From: Pyropia yezoensis
Taxonomy: Eukaryota; Rhodophyta; Bangiophyceae; Bangiales; Bangiaceae
Assembly (NCBI GenBank): GCA_009829735.1
Contig: CM020618.1
Coordinates: forward strand, 42,484,878-42,548,877
Direction of reading: 5' to 3'
DNA length: 64,000 nucleotides
Of this stretch, positions 11,760 through 21,289 are shown one piece after another (position 1 is the stretch's first letter; every line of letters starts with the position of its first letter). The translations under genes and the position numbers were made by a program. Below the pieces are notes generated by a model. That model was not told where the DNA came from. It made no database searches and saw only the letters and a list, made by a program, of their open reading frames with translations.

Positions 11760-12266
11760 TCAACCCCTCAGCGTGAGGGCGGCGAGGCAACCCAACAGTG
11801 ACGCAATGACGCCCACGGAGAGTGCGAGGAGAATGCCCACCTCCCCCCCTCCCCCGTCCGCCCGCGACTGCAGCGGCAACCCCCTAGGCACGCGGGCGCT
11901 CGCGAGGCAGAGCCGCGCATAGGTTTCAAAGACGTCCGCGTCACGGGCTAGCGCGTGGTGTGGCGCGGAGGAGGCTGCGCACCACGGCGGCGCGCGCGGC
12001 GACCTGCGGCGCTCCCGCTCCGTCCTTGCTAATGACATTGGTGTACACCTCCGTGCCCGTGTCGCAGTGCACCACCGCGTGGAGCGCTGCGTGCGGCACC
12101 CTCGGCGGCAGCGCCTCCCCGTCTGTTGGCGCGACAGACGCCCGGCCGCTGCCGTCCCCCCCCCCATCGCCGCTGCCGCCACCGCCGCCGCGACAGGCGC
12201 CTCTGGTGCCACCGCCACCGCCGACACCTCCCCTCTCCCCCCCGCTGCCTTATTAGTGTCAGGCAT
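11760..12266 (-). pseudogene. Candidate tail-anchored membrane protein remnant, frameshifted
   Basis: From an ATG at 12266-12264 the minus strand gives an Ala-rich start. A change of frame at the ten-base C run (12156-12165 on the plus strand) continues into a plausible stretch including LHAVVHCDTGTEVYTNVIS. A second change near 11955-11985 returns to a frame with ARDADVFETYARLCLASARV. It ends in a 20-residue hydrophobic segment (ILLALSVGVIASLLGCLAAL) just before LTLRG-stop. A C-terminal hydrophobic helix after a soluble domain suggests a tail-anchored protein, but no family is recognised. Two frameshifts, one at a homopolymer, could be decay or sequencing error. Confidence 0.3.
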
Positions 12267-13546
12267 ATGAGAGCTGCGGCGCGGTGGGGACGTGCCTGCC
12301 GCCGCCCTGGCCGCCGAGTCCGTAGCCGCAGATCCTTTGGATGCCGGCGGTGTGGCACGATGCCGCCGACGCGTAGGGCCTCAATGGTGGCGGGGGGTCG
12401 TCCCGCCGCGGCCGCGGCACTCCGCTGGCAGCAGCCGGCGGCCGAGATTCAAGCGACGGCGGCACATATGCCGCAGCGGTAGAGGATGGTGTAGCATTTC
12501 TGGCCCTGACTTGGCGCCGACCCAGGATGGCAACCAGGGGACACCACGTGCCAGGACACGCCCGCCGTGTGGTGATGGTTGGCGGTAGTGGCCCAATCCC
12601 GGCACTGGGATGCGGTGGACTACGCTGCCCACACGTGAGAAAGGGACTTCTGATGGGTTTTTGCGTATTCGTGATGGACTTGATTTGAGGGAAATTGAGT
12701 GTGAGGTTAGTGAGGGAGAATAGAATCAGTAGTGATAGTGGCCCCCGACCTGACGAGGTTAAACTCGGGTCAGGGCCACTCGGGGGTAGGGGGGGGGCGA
12801 CCTGGCCAACGTGCCGAGGCTCCCCCAGATGCACGTTAAGAGGGACAGCGAGGCCCTGCCGACGGGCACGTAAGGCAACTGGCATACGCTCCTCGTAGTT
12901 GTCCTTTCTGTGTTACCTGTCCCTTTTCTCCCGAGCGATACTGACACGTGTTCGAGTGGATCGAGTATTATATCACAGATGGCGTGGAGGTGGCGGCACG
13001 GGGCCAGCTGGCAACGACTGTGGGCAGAAGTACGACAGACGCGCGAAAAGTTGCAGTCCGGGTGATTCAGGGGACGACGGTGGGCGGGCGGGCTGTCGCG
13101 GCCACGTGCCGCATCCGCACCCGCAGCGGCGCTCCTGGAGAGCACAGGAGTCGTTGCAGGGGGGCCAAAGTCTCCCGCCTCCCACCACCGTAGTGTGGCG
13201 CGTGGCAATGTGCCCCCCGGCGGCAAGAAAGGGGCGCCAAGCGAGGCGCGTTGGGAAAAGGAGATAGCTTGGGAAGGGGATGCGAGAGTGGTCCGGCTGG
13301 TACCCAGCGTCGGGCGGTGCGAGCACTTGCACTTTTTTTTGAGGGGGGACGAGGGGGGGGGGAATGCAGAGAACGAGTTGCAGAGACCGACGGAGAGGGA
13401 CGGTGCCATGGTGATGGATGCGGGTCCAGCGAGAGGGGAGAAATAAAATAAATGGAGCAGCCGAGCAATAGCAGGACAAGCGGGCACCCAATCAGGCGCT
13501 ACCACCGGGGGCGAGAGCACCCTTGTCAAAGAAGCGCTTCAGGCCA
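12267..13546. other. Intergenic stretch, no recognisable gene
   Basis: This is more mixed in composition than its neighbours, with an A/T-richer zone at about 12650-12740 and 12900-12980. A short imperfect inverted repeat (CCTGACGAG / CTCGGGTCAGG) lies near 12748-12776. Runs of G occur near 12785 and 13350. The open frames lack domains. Confidence 0.3.
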
Positions 13547-14608
13547 TCATCGCCAATCCGGATGTCCACGAATAACTGCCGCAGCGAGGCCGAGACCGAG
13601 GGCACAACCAGATCCGCCCCCCTTGGCACAGTCCATCAACGCGTCACACATCTGCCCAGCCGTGAACTGCCGAATCGTGATAGAGAACCCATGAAACAGC
13701 ATGTCCGGGCCAACAAAAGCAGACAGAGCGGCCCTCACATTGGCAGCTACTGGCTCTTGCGGTACTTGCATATACCGCATCGCCGCCCGCTTGAGCTGCT
13801 CTCCCGTGGCTTCAAAGTACGGGTTGGTGAACCCGAGAACCTCCTCCTGCAGTGGGACACTCGCCTGGGGAACACAAGCCTCCCAGAGCCGCCTCTGCAG
13901 TGCACCGCAAGCACCAGCAGCATGCCGCGATCGCTTAGACAGGGCGTATTCCAATGCGGCCGCCGCCGTCTGACGCCCCTCCGCCACGCCGATAGGTCCA
14001 TGAGGGCCCGGCGGCGGCTCGGATGGGCCAGCAGCACCGGCGGCGGCGCTGTCAGCAGCAAACGCTCCCAAAGAGCGCGCGACTGGTCGGCTCAAACCTT
14101 GGTCTTGGAGATCAGCAGCCACACCAGTCGCGGTGCGGACGTGAACGGAAGGGGCGGCACCCTCGAGGCCAGCTCCATCGACCACAGCGGACTGGGTCAG
14201 GCGAGCTCTCGAATGTCCTCCAGCTTGAGGGACAATGTCCCCCAAGCGGCGCTTAGCCACCTGGGCGCGCGCCTTCCGCTGGCGCACCGTCGGCGCCAAC
14301 TTCTCCAACGCCGCCGCGACACGCTGCTGTATGGTCGCAGAATCGTGGCTCGGACAAGAAAAACTCACAGGACGCCCATGTTTCAAGGGCGCCGCCCACT
14401 TGTCCACGGAGTGCCCTTTCCCACCGCAATGAGCGCAAGCAACCATGCTGGCGGCGCACGTGGCCGCCAAGCAAGCGCAGAGGTAGTCGCCAGGGTGCAA
14501 GAGAGGGCAGCAACGGGCATCGTGCCCCACCAGGCGGCATGCTCGGCACTCGCGGTCTGGCGTGGCCCCTGCCAAAACAAAACATGAAAGAATGGAACAG
14601 AGACACAC
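13547..14608 (-). CDS. Hypothetical zinc-knuckle (Gag-like) protein
   Basis: A minus-strand frame of about 350 codons has a CCHC knuckle near its N terminus (CRACRLVGHDARCC, CX2CX4HX4C). A second knuckle-like motif, CAHCGGKGHSVDKW, has the final Cys replaced by Trp. The middle is Ala/Gln/Arg-rich. The C-terminal ~110 residues look folded (NPYFEATGEQLKRAAMRYMQ, FVGPDMLFHGFSITIRQFTA). Zinc knuckles suggest RNA or DNA binding, as in retroelement Gag. The usual Gag order puts the knuckle near the C terminus, so the N-terminal position is odd. The first ATG (14446) lies between the two motifs; to include both, translation would have to start upstream, for example at a GTG at 14608 or in a spliced exon. 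The family is not recognised. Confidence 0.4.
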   Translation of the reverse strand: MCLCSILSCFVLAGATPDRECRACRLVGHDARCCPLLHPGDYLCACLAATCAASMVACAHCGGKGHSVDKWAAPLKHGRPVSFSCPSHDSATIQQRVAAALEKLAPTVRQRKARAQVAKRRLGDIVPQAGGHSRARLTQSAVVDGAGLEGAAPSVHVRTATGVAADLQDQGLSRPVARSLGAFAADSAAAGAAGPSEPPPGPHGPIGVAEGRQTAAAALEYALSKRSRHAAGACGALQRRLWEACVPQASVPLQEEVLGFTNPYFEATGEQLKRAAMRYMQVPQEPVAANVRAALSAFVGPDMLFHGFSITIRQFTAGQMCDALMDCAKGGGSGCALGLGLAAAVIRGHPDWR

Positions 14609-15090
14609 AGCAAGGCACGAAGGAGCGCAAAATAGGACGGTCAGGGGTTCGTGGACAGTTCGATATCACGTCAGGGGTGCCTGCAACTGATCCCGCCGCG
14701 CTCTGTTTCGTCGTACGCCGACGGCAAGAAAGACGAGAACGGGTGCACAGGCCTAACTTCTTGGGATGATCCAGCGGAGGACGCGTCGGAGGCGCCGGCG
14801 TCCGACATGATGCACAACTGGTGCACGTCGTCGATGCCAAAGCGGGGATTACGCGCGACTCGAGGTGCCCCGGCGACGGATCCAGCGCCAGACACGGCGA
14901 TGGCCGTCATTCGGACCGTCGTCGATCAGTCGCCGTCCAGCTCGAATATCTTTCGGTCAATGTCAGACGGGAAACTTCCTGGCAAGCAGAGTACATAGCA
15001 CTTATATGGTGAGAATTCAAAGTTATTTTTTGAATGTATAACTCCCACTGTTGTTCATGTTCTTGTCCGGATCGACCAAAATTGGGATAA
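14609..15090. other. Short non-coding stretch upstream of the recombinase fragment
   Basis: No domain-bearing frame is seen. The part at 14990-15090 is A/T-richer than its surroundings. The recombinase frame has a stop at 15088-15090 and opens immediately after it. Confidence 0.3.
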
Positions 15091-15423
15091 CAGCAATACC
15101 AGGGATCGACGAAGAAGAACTACGTCGATTCGTGGCAGCGCTTTACCTCCTTTTGTCACCACATCGGGGCTAGGGCCCTGCCGGCTTCTGCCAAGGCGGT
15201 CGTCCGCTATTTGGCTGCGATCTTGGACGCGGGCAAGTGCGCGCCGGACACGGTATCGTCCTACCTCGCGGCGGTCAGCGCGGTGCGCCGGTTGGCCGGC
15301 TTACCGTCGCCGACGGACGACCTGCTCGTCACAGGATCTGACGATTCGGACTACGCGATTGTTTGGGCTGCGTGTAGTTACCTGTCGACACACGGTTGGA
15401 ACTCAACTTTCGGATTTTCGTAG
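15091..15423 (+). pseudogene. Tyrosine-recombinase core-binding domain fragment (DIRS/phage-integrase type)
   Basis: The frame opens after a stop at 15088-15090 and ends with TAG at 15421-15423. It reads as the SAM-like N-terminal core-binding domain of a tyrosine recombinase. Key segments are STKKNYVDSWQRFTSFCHH (the strand-capture helix with a conserved Trp), ALPASAKAVVRYLAAI, and TVSSYLAAVSAVRRLAGLPSP. The catalytic half (Arg, His-x-x-Arg, Tyr) is missing downstream, so this is a truncated relic. DIRS elements integrate with such recombinases and a DIRS-type RT lies on the same strand at 214-2286. The 13-kb gap between them means a shared origin is only an inference. Confidence 0.65.
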
Positions 15424-16297
15424 CGGTTGATAGCGCTGTCTCGTGGGCCACATCGAGACCCCCTTCAAAGCCAGAGAGCAATCCCGCTTGGCCCAGGCAT
15501 GATTTCGCTGTGCACAGGGTCCCGTAAGATCTTAAGCAAAGGTGTTAATGGAGACGGCTCCGTTAGTACTCATTTAGCGGTCCATATGGCTGGCGTGGCA
15601 GGATGAGGGTCATGAGATAGATCCGCTCCATCGGCTGGTGTGGCGTGAAAAGAACAAAACAACGGCTTGGCTATCACCACGGGGTCCCTCCTCTCACTGT
15701 ACTGGCCCCCGACACGCCCTTGGCGCAACTCCACCACGCCGCCACGCCCCCCGCTACATAACGGCTAGCCCTGGCGTACACATCCAGGCAGTTCCCGCTG
15801 TGGCCCTGCCTGCCCCACCCCTTGGTGCTGCTCCAGCTACTCCAAACGTGTACACCCTTGCAGTGCCCGCCGCCACCCTGCACACTCCCTTCCCGTTCTA
15901 TCACGGGCTAGTCTAAACGCAAACGATCTACACCAGACGCGCTCACCCCGGCCAAGCCCACCACCGCCCTTCCCACACCGCCCCTCGCGGTGTCCGGCTG
16001 AGATCAAGCTACCCGGGCGTGATTGGCGACAGGTTGCGTGCGACTGTCGTCCGGGAAGGGCGCACCGCTCTCTAGTCCATGTCCTCAAGCAGCCCCCCCT
16101 CCGGCATCATCGTCGATGGAGCCCCTCCGCCTGCGCCAGGCACTGCCGAGGCTGCAGGAAGAGCTCCTGAACCACCGCCGGCACGCGCAGCAAGTCCGTG
16201 TGTAGGGGATTAGTCCAAGCGTACGGGTCCTCCGCGGGCGCTGGCTCCGTGGCCTCATCGTCTTCTGCGGCAAGGTGTTCGTGACCTCTTCCGGCTG
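15424..16297. other. Non-coding stretch
   Basis: No recognisable protein, RNA or repeat was seen. A Pro/Ala-coding stretch near 15690-15900 has no domain features. Confidence 0.3.
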
Positions 16298-16996
16298 CTA
16301 GGACATCTTGATGAGCATCGCACGGTCGGCGGCGTGCGCCGCCATGCTGTGCTCGAAAGGAACCGCAAGCGCGTCGGTCTGGGCGATGCCAGCAGCGAGC
16401 TGCCGCCAGATATCAGCCACCTTTCCGCGCTGCTCCGTCAGGGCGGCACGCACGGTGGCAAAGCTCCGCTGAACTGCGATCAGGACTTCGCTGATGCGCA
16501 GCTCCTCTTGCTCAGCGTCCGTAGCCTCCGCAGTGTCTGCTACAGGGGGTCCGGCAGGCCCCTGCGGCACTGTCGAGCGCGACCGAGTCCGCGCGATTGA
16601 TGGGCGTGCCGTTCGACCGCCGTTGCGCGGGCCACGCGCAGGAGACATAGGTGTCCCAGGAGGAGGGGTGGCAGCCCGCGTAGACCCTGCGAGTGAAGGA
16701 GAACTCCTAACCGCGAATGCACGACCCCTACTAGAAGCGACGACAGGAGCAGGAGGGGTCCGGAGAGTAGCTCCGTAGGCGGCCGGCACCGGGTAGAGCT
16801 TGCACCGATGCCCCATCCATCCCGTATACGCAGAAAGGGCACCGTGAGAGGGACTCGGCCACGAACCGCCACTGGAAAAAGGTGCTGCGCCGCAATGGAA
16901 GAACGCCGACGCCGACGATGACCGATTTGCGTTTGTATTCACCAGCATCCGCCGCGTGTCGTCCTGTGAGTAGTGGAAGCCCGACACCGACGCCAT
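16298..16996 (-). CDS. Hypothetical protein, 232 aa, minus strand
   Basis: An ATG at 16996-16994 opens a 232-codon frame. The N-terminal third contains several His/Cys/Trp residues (FFHCGAAPFSSGGSWPSPSH, YTGWMGHRCKLYP). The middle is a Pro/Arg/Ser-rich linker. The C-terminal third is predicted mostly helical and may form a coiled coil (QEELRISEVLIAVQRSF, ALTEQRGKVADIWRQL). This three-part layout looks like a real protein rather than GC noise. No family is recognised. It could belong to a transposable element, since all its neighbours are elements. Confidence 0.35.
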   Translation of the reverse strand: MASVSGFHYSQDDTRRMLVNTNANRSSSASAFFHCGAAPFSSGGSWPSPSHGALSAYTGWMGHRCKLYPVPAAYGATLRTPPAPVVASSRGRAFAVRSSPSLAGSTRAATPPPGTPMSPARGPRNGGRTARPSIARTRSRSTVPQGPAGPPVADTAEATDAEQEELRISEVLIAVQRSFATVRAALTEQRGKVADIWRQLAAGIAQTDALAVPFEHSMAAHAADRAMLIKMS

Positions 16997-18174
16997 AGTG
17001 CTCCGTCGGGCGAGGAGGGGAGCAGAGAGAGTAGAAAGGCGGTGAGGAGGGGTGCAAGGCAGACAAGCAGCGACAGCAGTGGGCGCGAGGACGAGGCGGG
17101 TTGGGAAAGCGGGCGAAGTTAAGCCGTTAGCGACTCAGAGCTCTTGTTATGCGCTATGAATGCCGGCAATCATCGCGGCCACGTACACCATCCGCACAAC
17201 TGAGAAGCTCCCCCTGTAGGACTAGCGGGGCACGCACGCGTGGCTCCCCCGCAGAATCTCCCCCACGCGTTAAGGCACCTCCCCTCAGAGCATCGGGCTC
17301 GCGGCACGTGCGGCCCCCGCTATCTGCGAGCCATCTTTGCAACCAGCGCCGTTGCGAGTGGTCGCCATTGCTGTCTTACCGTCACCGCGCTCCAGATTGT
17401 GGTGCTGTATGTTCCAATGCGTGGCGAATGGTACGCCTGCGAAAAGGTGGGCATGCTCGAAGGCGGCAGTGAGGTATGCACCCGCCTGGTTGACGCGGAA
17501 GTTGATCACGGCCGGGATCCCATGTGGCGGCCGGCGCCCGACTGGAGTTGTCTTCAAATTCCGGCTTCTCAGACATCTGGGACCGACTGTTGATTGGTGC
17601 AAGACGTGTTCTGAAAGTGTGGGGCGACACCCAATCGATGGTCATTGGATGCAGAGAACAGTCCTGTTTAATTGCCGAGAGCTGCGCCTTCCAGCCGGCG
17701 CGGTGCCAACCATGGGTCGTTTTCTTCGTCGGGGGCCGGGCAGGTACGCCCGCCGTTGTGCTCCTCTTGCCTGCAGGTGGATCCCCGAAGGCGGCGTCAT
17801 CATGAGGTGGAACCTCTCGACAGGATCTTCTGCCACGCTATGGAGCGCTCTACATGGCTCCGCTGCCATGTGGCTGTCATGCCTGACGTGCACAGGCCCA
17901 CACGCGCGGGAGTCGCGCACTGTAGAGGTCCCTGGTGAAGCGAGGTGGTCCCTTCGGCCTTCGTCTTGCAGTGTAACCTGGGCGTTTCCTGATTAGTCCT
18001 CGCACGGCGCGGGCTGTTTCCGTATAGGGAGACGGCTGGCGCTGGGGTGGGGCTGATTGCGGTGGTTGCGTCCGGCGACGGCTGTGAGGCCAATGGGCCG
18101 GCATATGGCATTAGAGAGTTGGGGACTCCCGCTGTACCTTGGCGTCAAGGGCGGCGGTCAACCCGGGGTGCCGT
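16997..18174. other. Stretch between the hypothetical ORF and the satellite, no gene recognised
   Basis: A minus-strand frame at 17602-17285 has some protein-like segments (GAYLTAAFEHAHLFAGVPF) but no known motif. The last ~100 bases show faint similarity to the satellite monomers, marking the decayed left edge of the array. Confidence 0.3.
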
Positions 18175-18509
18175 CTACTGCCGTCGTGGCGGACGGGGGG
18201 TGATGATGGACGGGGCTGGTAATAGCCATCCGCAGGCGGGTACCACAAGCTGTGGTGTGGTGCGGACGCTGGTGGTGGACAACCTTTCTTGGCGCCTCTT
18301 GCTGTCGTGGCGTTCGGCAGTTGTGGGTCGAATGGGGTGGTGCCATCCACTTGCCACCCGGCTTCGGCATTTTTGACGGTGCGCGGTGAGTGCTGACGGT
18401 CCCCCCAGTTGACGCCTGCCACTTTTGTGTGCGACGACGGGAGTGGGTTGACAAGGCGGGTGGCAGCCACCCGCCGGGAGGTGCCGCCCGCTATGGCGTT
18501 GCGCAGTGG
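18175..18509. repeat. Left end of the 583-bp satellite array (partial D, full E, partial A monomers)
   Basis: The sequence from about 18186 matches monomer D, including a TACCACA-AGC-TGTGGTG dyad. Monomer E follows at 18289-18408 and the first 101 bases of monomer A at 18409-18509. Monomer A then stops at AGTGG, where the gypsy element is inserted, and resumes after the second AGTGG at 29337. The 101 bases here plus 482 bases on the other side (29337-29818) add up to exactly 583, so this was one continuous unit before insertion. The D monomer is more diverged than those inside the array, as expected at an array edge. Confidence 0.9.
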
Positions 18510-18872
18510 TGTAGCAATATGGTTGTCCGTATTGTGACCCTAATATTAGCGGGGCTACTTCTAATCCTTAACTTTCAATATGAGAGTCCGTACTGGTCAC
18601 GGTATCTATAAGTTACGTATGACCAGAGGGACTTGCATCTTGGGGTGGAGGGTAATTAGTAGTGTCTCCGAGGGTTTATAACGAGGGGGCCGGTGGCGAA
18701 TCCACCGCCGGCCAAGGTAGAACAACAAACCCCTCCCATTTGGGCTCCCATCTTGGTCCCGTGGCTTGCGCTCCAAGGTCAGCAACCTTGGCCTCCCGGT
18801 GACGTTGGTGCCGATCCCCCTTGGTGAGTGTTCCCTGAGAGTGGACGTGCGACGGATTCCTATTGTGCTACA
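18510..18872 (+). repeat. 5' LTR of gypsy element 1
   Basis: The 363-bp LTR starts TGTAGCAATATGG and ends ATTGTGCTACA (TG...CA). It matches 28970-29331 apart from about ten substitutions and one single-base indel. A TATA-like TTTATAA lies in the middle. Confidence 0.93.
18675..18681 (+). promoter_or_regulatory. TATA-like box in the LTR of gypsy element 1
   Basis: TTTATAA occurs in an otherwise GC-rich LTR and is conserved in the 3' LTR (GGGTTTATAACG near 29133-29144). Its position about 165 bases into the LTR would suit a U3 promoter. The transcription start is not known. Confidence 0.45.
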
Positions 18873-18873
18873 T

Positions 18874-18890
18874 TGGTGGAGCAGCAGGGG
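18874..18890 (+). other. Primer-binding site of gypsy element 1
   Basis: TGGTGGAGCAGCAGGGG begins one base after the 5' LTR. Starting with TGG, it would pair with a tRNA 3' end finishing in CUGCUCCACCA. The same 17 bases occur after the 5' LTR of gypsy element 2 (50649-50665), which strongly supports the assignment. The tRNA identity cannot be named without tRNA sequences from the organism. Confidence 0.8.
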
Positions 18891-19097
18891 ACGGGTTTCC
18901 GTCACCCTTGTGGTGACGCCGTCTTCGGCCCTGGCACACGGATAGGGATCCGGTCCTTTTCTTGTACTCGTGGTGTTGCGACCTGATCGATTGTGTTGAG
19001 CTTTTACCTGTGACTGTGACATACTGTTACTCTCCCCAATCTACCCCCTCGCTCTCTTATTCGTGGTGATCGTTGCGTCGGTGGACTGATTGTGACT

Positions 19098-21281
19098 ATG
19101 TCTACCCAAGAGACGGGGAACGTTCAAGATGACGGATCGGCGTCGACGCCGACTCCGGAGGTGACTACGGGAACCGGGATCGGGAACCCGATCGATAACA
19201 TTGAGACGCCAATGCTTTCCGGTGCCGGATCGACGTTTGGCACGGCTCGGACGGCAGGAGGCGGGGGCCCGCCTCAACTGTCGTCGACTGACCTCACTCC
19301 GCCGCCTCCTTCACCAGGGGATTCCCTGATGGCATCATTGGCCCGCATCGAGGCCCGGTTTTCCGGGCTCGACGCCCGTCAAGATCGGACGGAGGACGCA
19401 ATGGCAGTGTTGATGTCAACACGACACACGACGGGACCCCGTCGTGTTCCTCCCACACCGGTACGGTTCGAACCGGCCGGTCTACTTTCGGAGTCCACCA
19501 GGGTCAATCCCGGGGTTGCTACTCCTGGACAACCCCCGGACACAATGGGATATGGGTCCGACTCGTCGGCAGAGTTGGAACGGAGTCACACGGAGCGATA
19601 CGCTCGGAGCACCCGAAGCGGACTCCGCGGACACGACCCGGCGGATACTTACGCCGGGGGAGAGTCGGTTATTGGGGGAGGGGGTACCCTCTTGCAGTAC
19701 CCCCACGACGAAGGAGGCCAGGCAACTCGGGTTCCCGAGGTGCCGACGCCTGAAGTACCATCTTCAGTGGTGGAAGCTATGACCGCGCAGGTAACTGCGA
19801 GCCTACTGAAGCGGATGGAGTCCGATGAGTTCGCTCATCAACTGGCTAAGCGACTGGATATCCAGGACGCTGACACGGAGATCGTCAACGAGGTCTTCCG
19901 GTCGGTTCTTACTCCGGAACGTTATCGTTTGGAGGACCGCTCTACCACCGTATCGGAATCGATGCGTAATACGTCGCATCGGGCGATCCGCTCTATGCAG
20001 ACCCTTATGAAGGGAGTCCCTATGTTCGGGGGGCCGAACGGACGCCCGTTGGCAGTCATCGGCTTCTTGACTAGCTTCAAGGCAGCCGCAGACAGGGCGC
20101 TCGTTAACGAGGGGCTGGCCCTGGAGATCCTCCCGTTCTTTGTTGATGAACGGGTGCGAGGCATTCTTCGCCAGGCATCCCCGATGCCGGGAATGAGGGT
20201 CGCGGCCACCCCCATGGATTACCGTGGGATATTGAAGGAGCTGCTGAGCAGCTACCTCAGTGAGGACAAGTGCGAGGACCACTATCGGGCCCTTCGCACT
20301 GCCACCGCCCAGTCCTGGGAGGATGAGGAGATGTTTGGACGCCGGATCCAAGAGCTCGACTACGAGCTGGGGAAGCTCCTCGGAGAAGGGGAGCTACGGG
20401 CCATCCTGTTCGCAGGAGTACCCAACTACGTGCGGATATCCGCACGGGGCGCCAACACGGCACGGACGAACTTCAGTCGACTGATGCATATGTGCAAGTC
20501 CCTAGGGGACGCCTACCGGGTTCTACACCCGGAGTGTGCCTTGGCCCCGAAGCCCAAGGGTGAGGGAGGCAAGCCCAGTCTCACCCCGGTGCCGAGGCAA
20601 GAGAAAGTGGAACGTAAGGACGCACCAGTACTGGTGGCGACCGAACATACCCCTATTGGTGAAGATGACCCTCTAGTCGACCAACAGGGCCACCTGTTGC
20701 TACCGGCGACGCCGGTGATTGATGAACACGGTACGGTAGCGTACATCGCCCCGGCTGGAACCCAGGTCCAGGTCAACGAAGGAACGGGACGGCGCGTCCC
20801 GTATGTGCGGACTACGGGGTACTCCCCGGTGACGGGTAACCCTCACCAACCCTTGCCAACATGGGCGGTGCGCACGGAGGCACCTCCGCAGATTGCGGGC
20901 CGACCCAACCGGTTGGGAGAGTCCATGTTCCGGTTGACCCAAGGACCCAAGGCCTACCAGGGAGCAGGCACTCGGGCGCCCGAGGGAGGCAACCGTAGCT
21001 ACGGGAATACCCCGATGCGACCTCAAGGGGGGACCGGCACGTCCGGGTGTATGTTGTGTGGGGATGCCCAGCACTGGGTGTCTTCCTGCCCACTCATCCC
21101 CGAGGAGTCTCGGCGGGCAGCGGCGCAACGCAAGGCATCCACCGGGGGGTATCCCGCCCGAGCACCCGGACCCGCACCGGGTAGGCAGCCAGCTCCGGGT
21201 GGAGTACTGGCCGTCGAGGGGGCACCTCCTCAGCCGGATGTCCCGGCGGACAGCACCCTACCAAGGGCGGGAAACGAGTAA
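19098..21281 (+). CDS. gag: Gag polyprotein of gypsy element 1
   Basis: Capsid/nucleocapsid protein of the retrotransposon, forming the virus-like particle and binding element RNA. The ATG at 19098 is the first in the frame and gives about 727 residues. The N terminus is Thr/Gly/Pro-rich and probably disordered. A helical capsid-like region runs from about residue 215 to 470 (LIKRMESDEFAHQLAKRL-type helices, RSMQTLMKGVPMFGG, HYRALRTATAQSWEDEEMF). A single CCHC zinc knuckle, CMLCGDAQHWVSSC, lies at residues 651-664. The frame ends with GGA-AAC-GAG-TAA at 21270-21281. A slippery heptamer overlaps those codons and pol is in the -1 frame, so a minority of ribosomes should make Gag-Pol. Confidence 0.9.
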   Translation: MSTQETGNVQDDGSASTPTPEVTTGTGIGNPIDNIETPMLSGAGSTFGTARTAGGGGPPQLSSTDLTPPPPSPGDSLMASLARIEARFSGLDARQDRTEDAMAVLMSTRHTTGPRRVPPTPVRFEPAGLLSESTRVNPGVATPGQPPDTMGYGSDSSAELERSHTERYARSTRSGLRGHDPADTYAGGESVIGGGGTLLQYPHDEGGQATRVPEVPTPEVPSSVVEAMTAQVTASLLKRMESDEFAHQLAKRLDIQDADTEIVNEVFRSVLTPERYRLEDRSTTVSESMRNTSHRAIRSMQTLMKGVPMFGGPNGRPLAVIGFLTSFKAAADRALVNEGLALEILPFFVDERVRGILRQASPMPGMRVAATPMDYRGILKELLSSYLSEDKCEDHYRALRTATAQSWEDEEMFGRRIQELDYELGKLLGEGELRAILFAGVPNYVRISARGANTARTNFSRLMHMCKSLGDAYRVLHPECALAPKPKGEGGKPSLTPVPRQEKVERKDAPVLVATEHTPIGEDDPLVDQQGHLLLPATPVIDEHGTVAYIAPAGTQVQVNEGTGRRVPYVRTTGYSPVTGNPHQPLPTWAVRTEAPPQIAGRPNRLGESMFRLTQGPKAYQGAGTRAPEGGNRSYGNTPMRPQGGTGTSGCMLCGDAQHWVSSCPLIPEESRRAAAQRKASTGGYPARAPGPAPGRQPAPGGVLAVEGAPPQPDVPADSTLPRAGNE
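21269..21275 (+). promoter_or_regulatory. Programmed -1 frameshift heptamer GGGAAAC at the end of gag
   Basis: The bases G GGA AAC fall in the gag frame exactly as X XXY YYZ, one codon before the gag TAA. GGGAAAC is a known functional -1 slip site in other retroelements. The pol frame is -1 relative to gag and is open from 21185, after a TAG at 21182-21184, so slippage here would fuse Gag to Pol. GC-rich stems can be drawn downstream (for example CCGGGG 21294-21299 with CCCCGG 21326-21331), but the spacing is longer than ideal and I have not folded it. Reinitiation at the pol ATG (21290) is the alternative. Confidence 0.65.
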
Positions 21282-21289
21282 GAGGAAGG

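Noticed and set aside
214..15423. One single DIRS element spanning RT and recombinase
   Set aside because: The parts are on the same strand but 13 kb apart with unrelated repeats between them, and no split terminal repeats or internal complementary region were identified.
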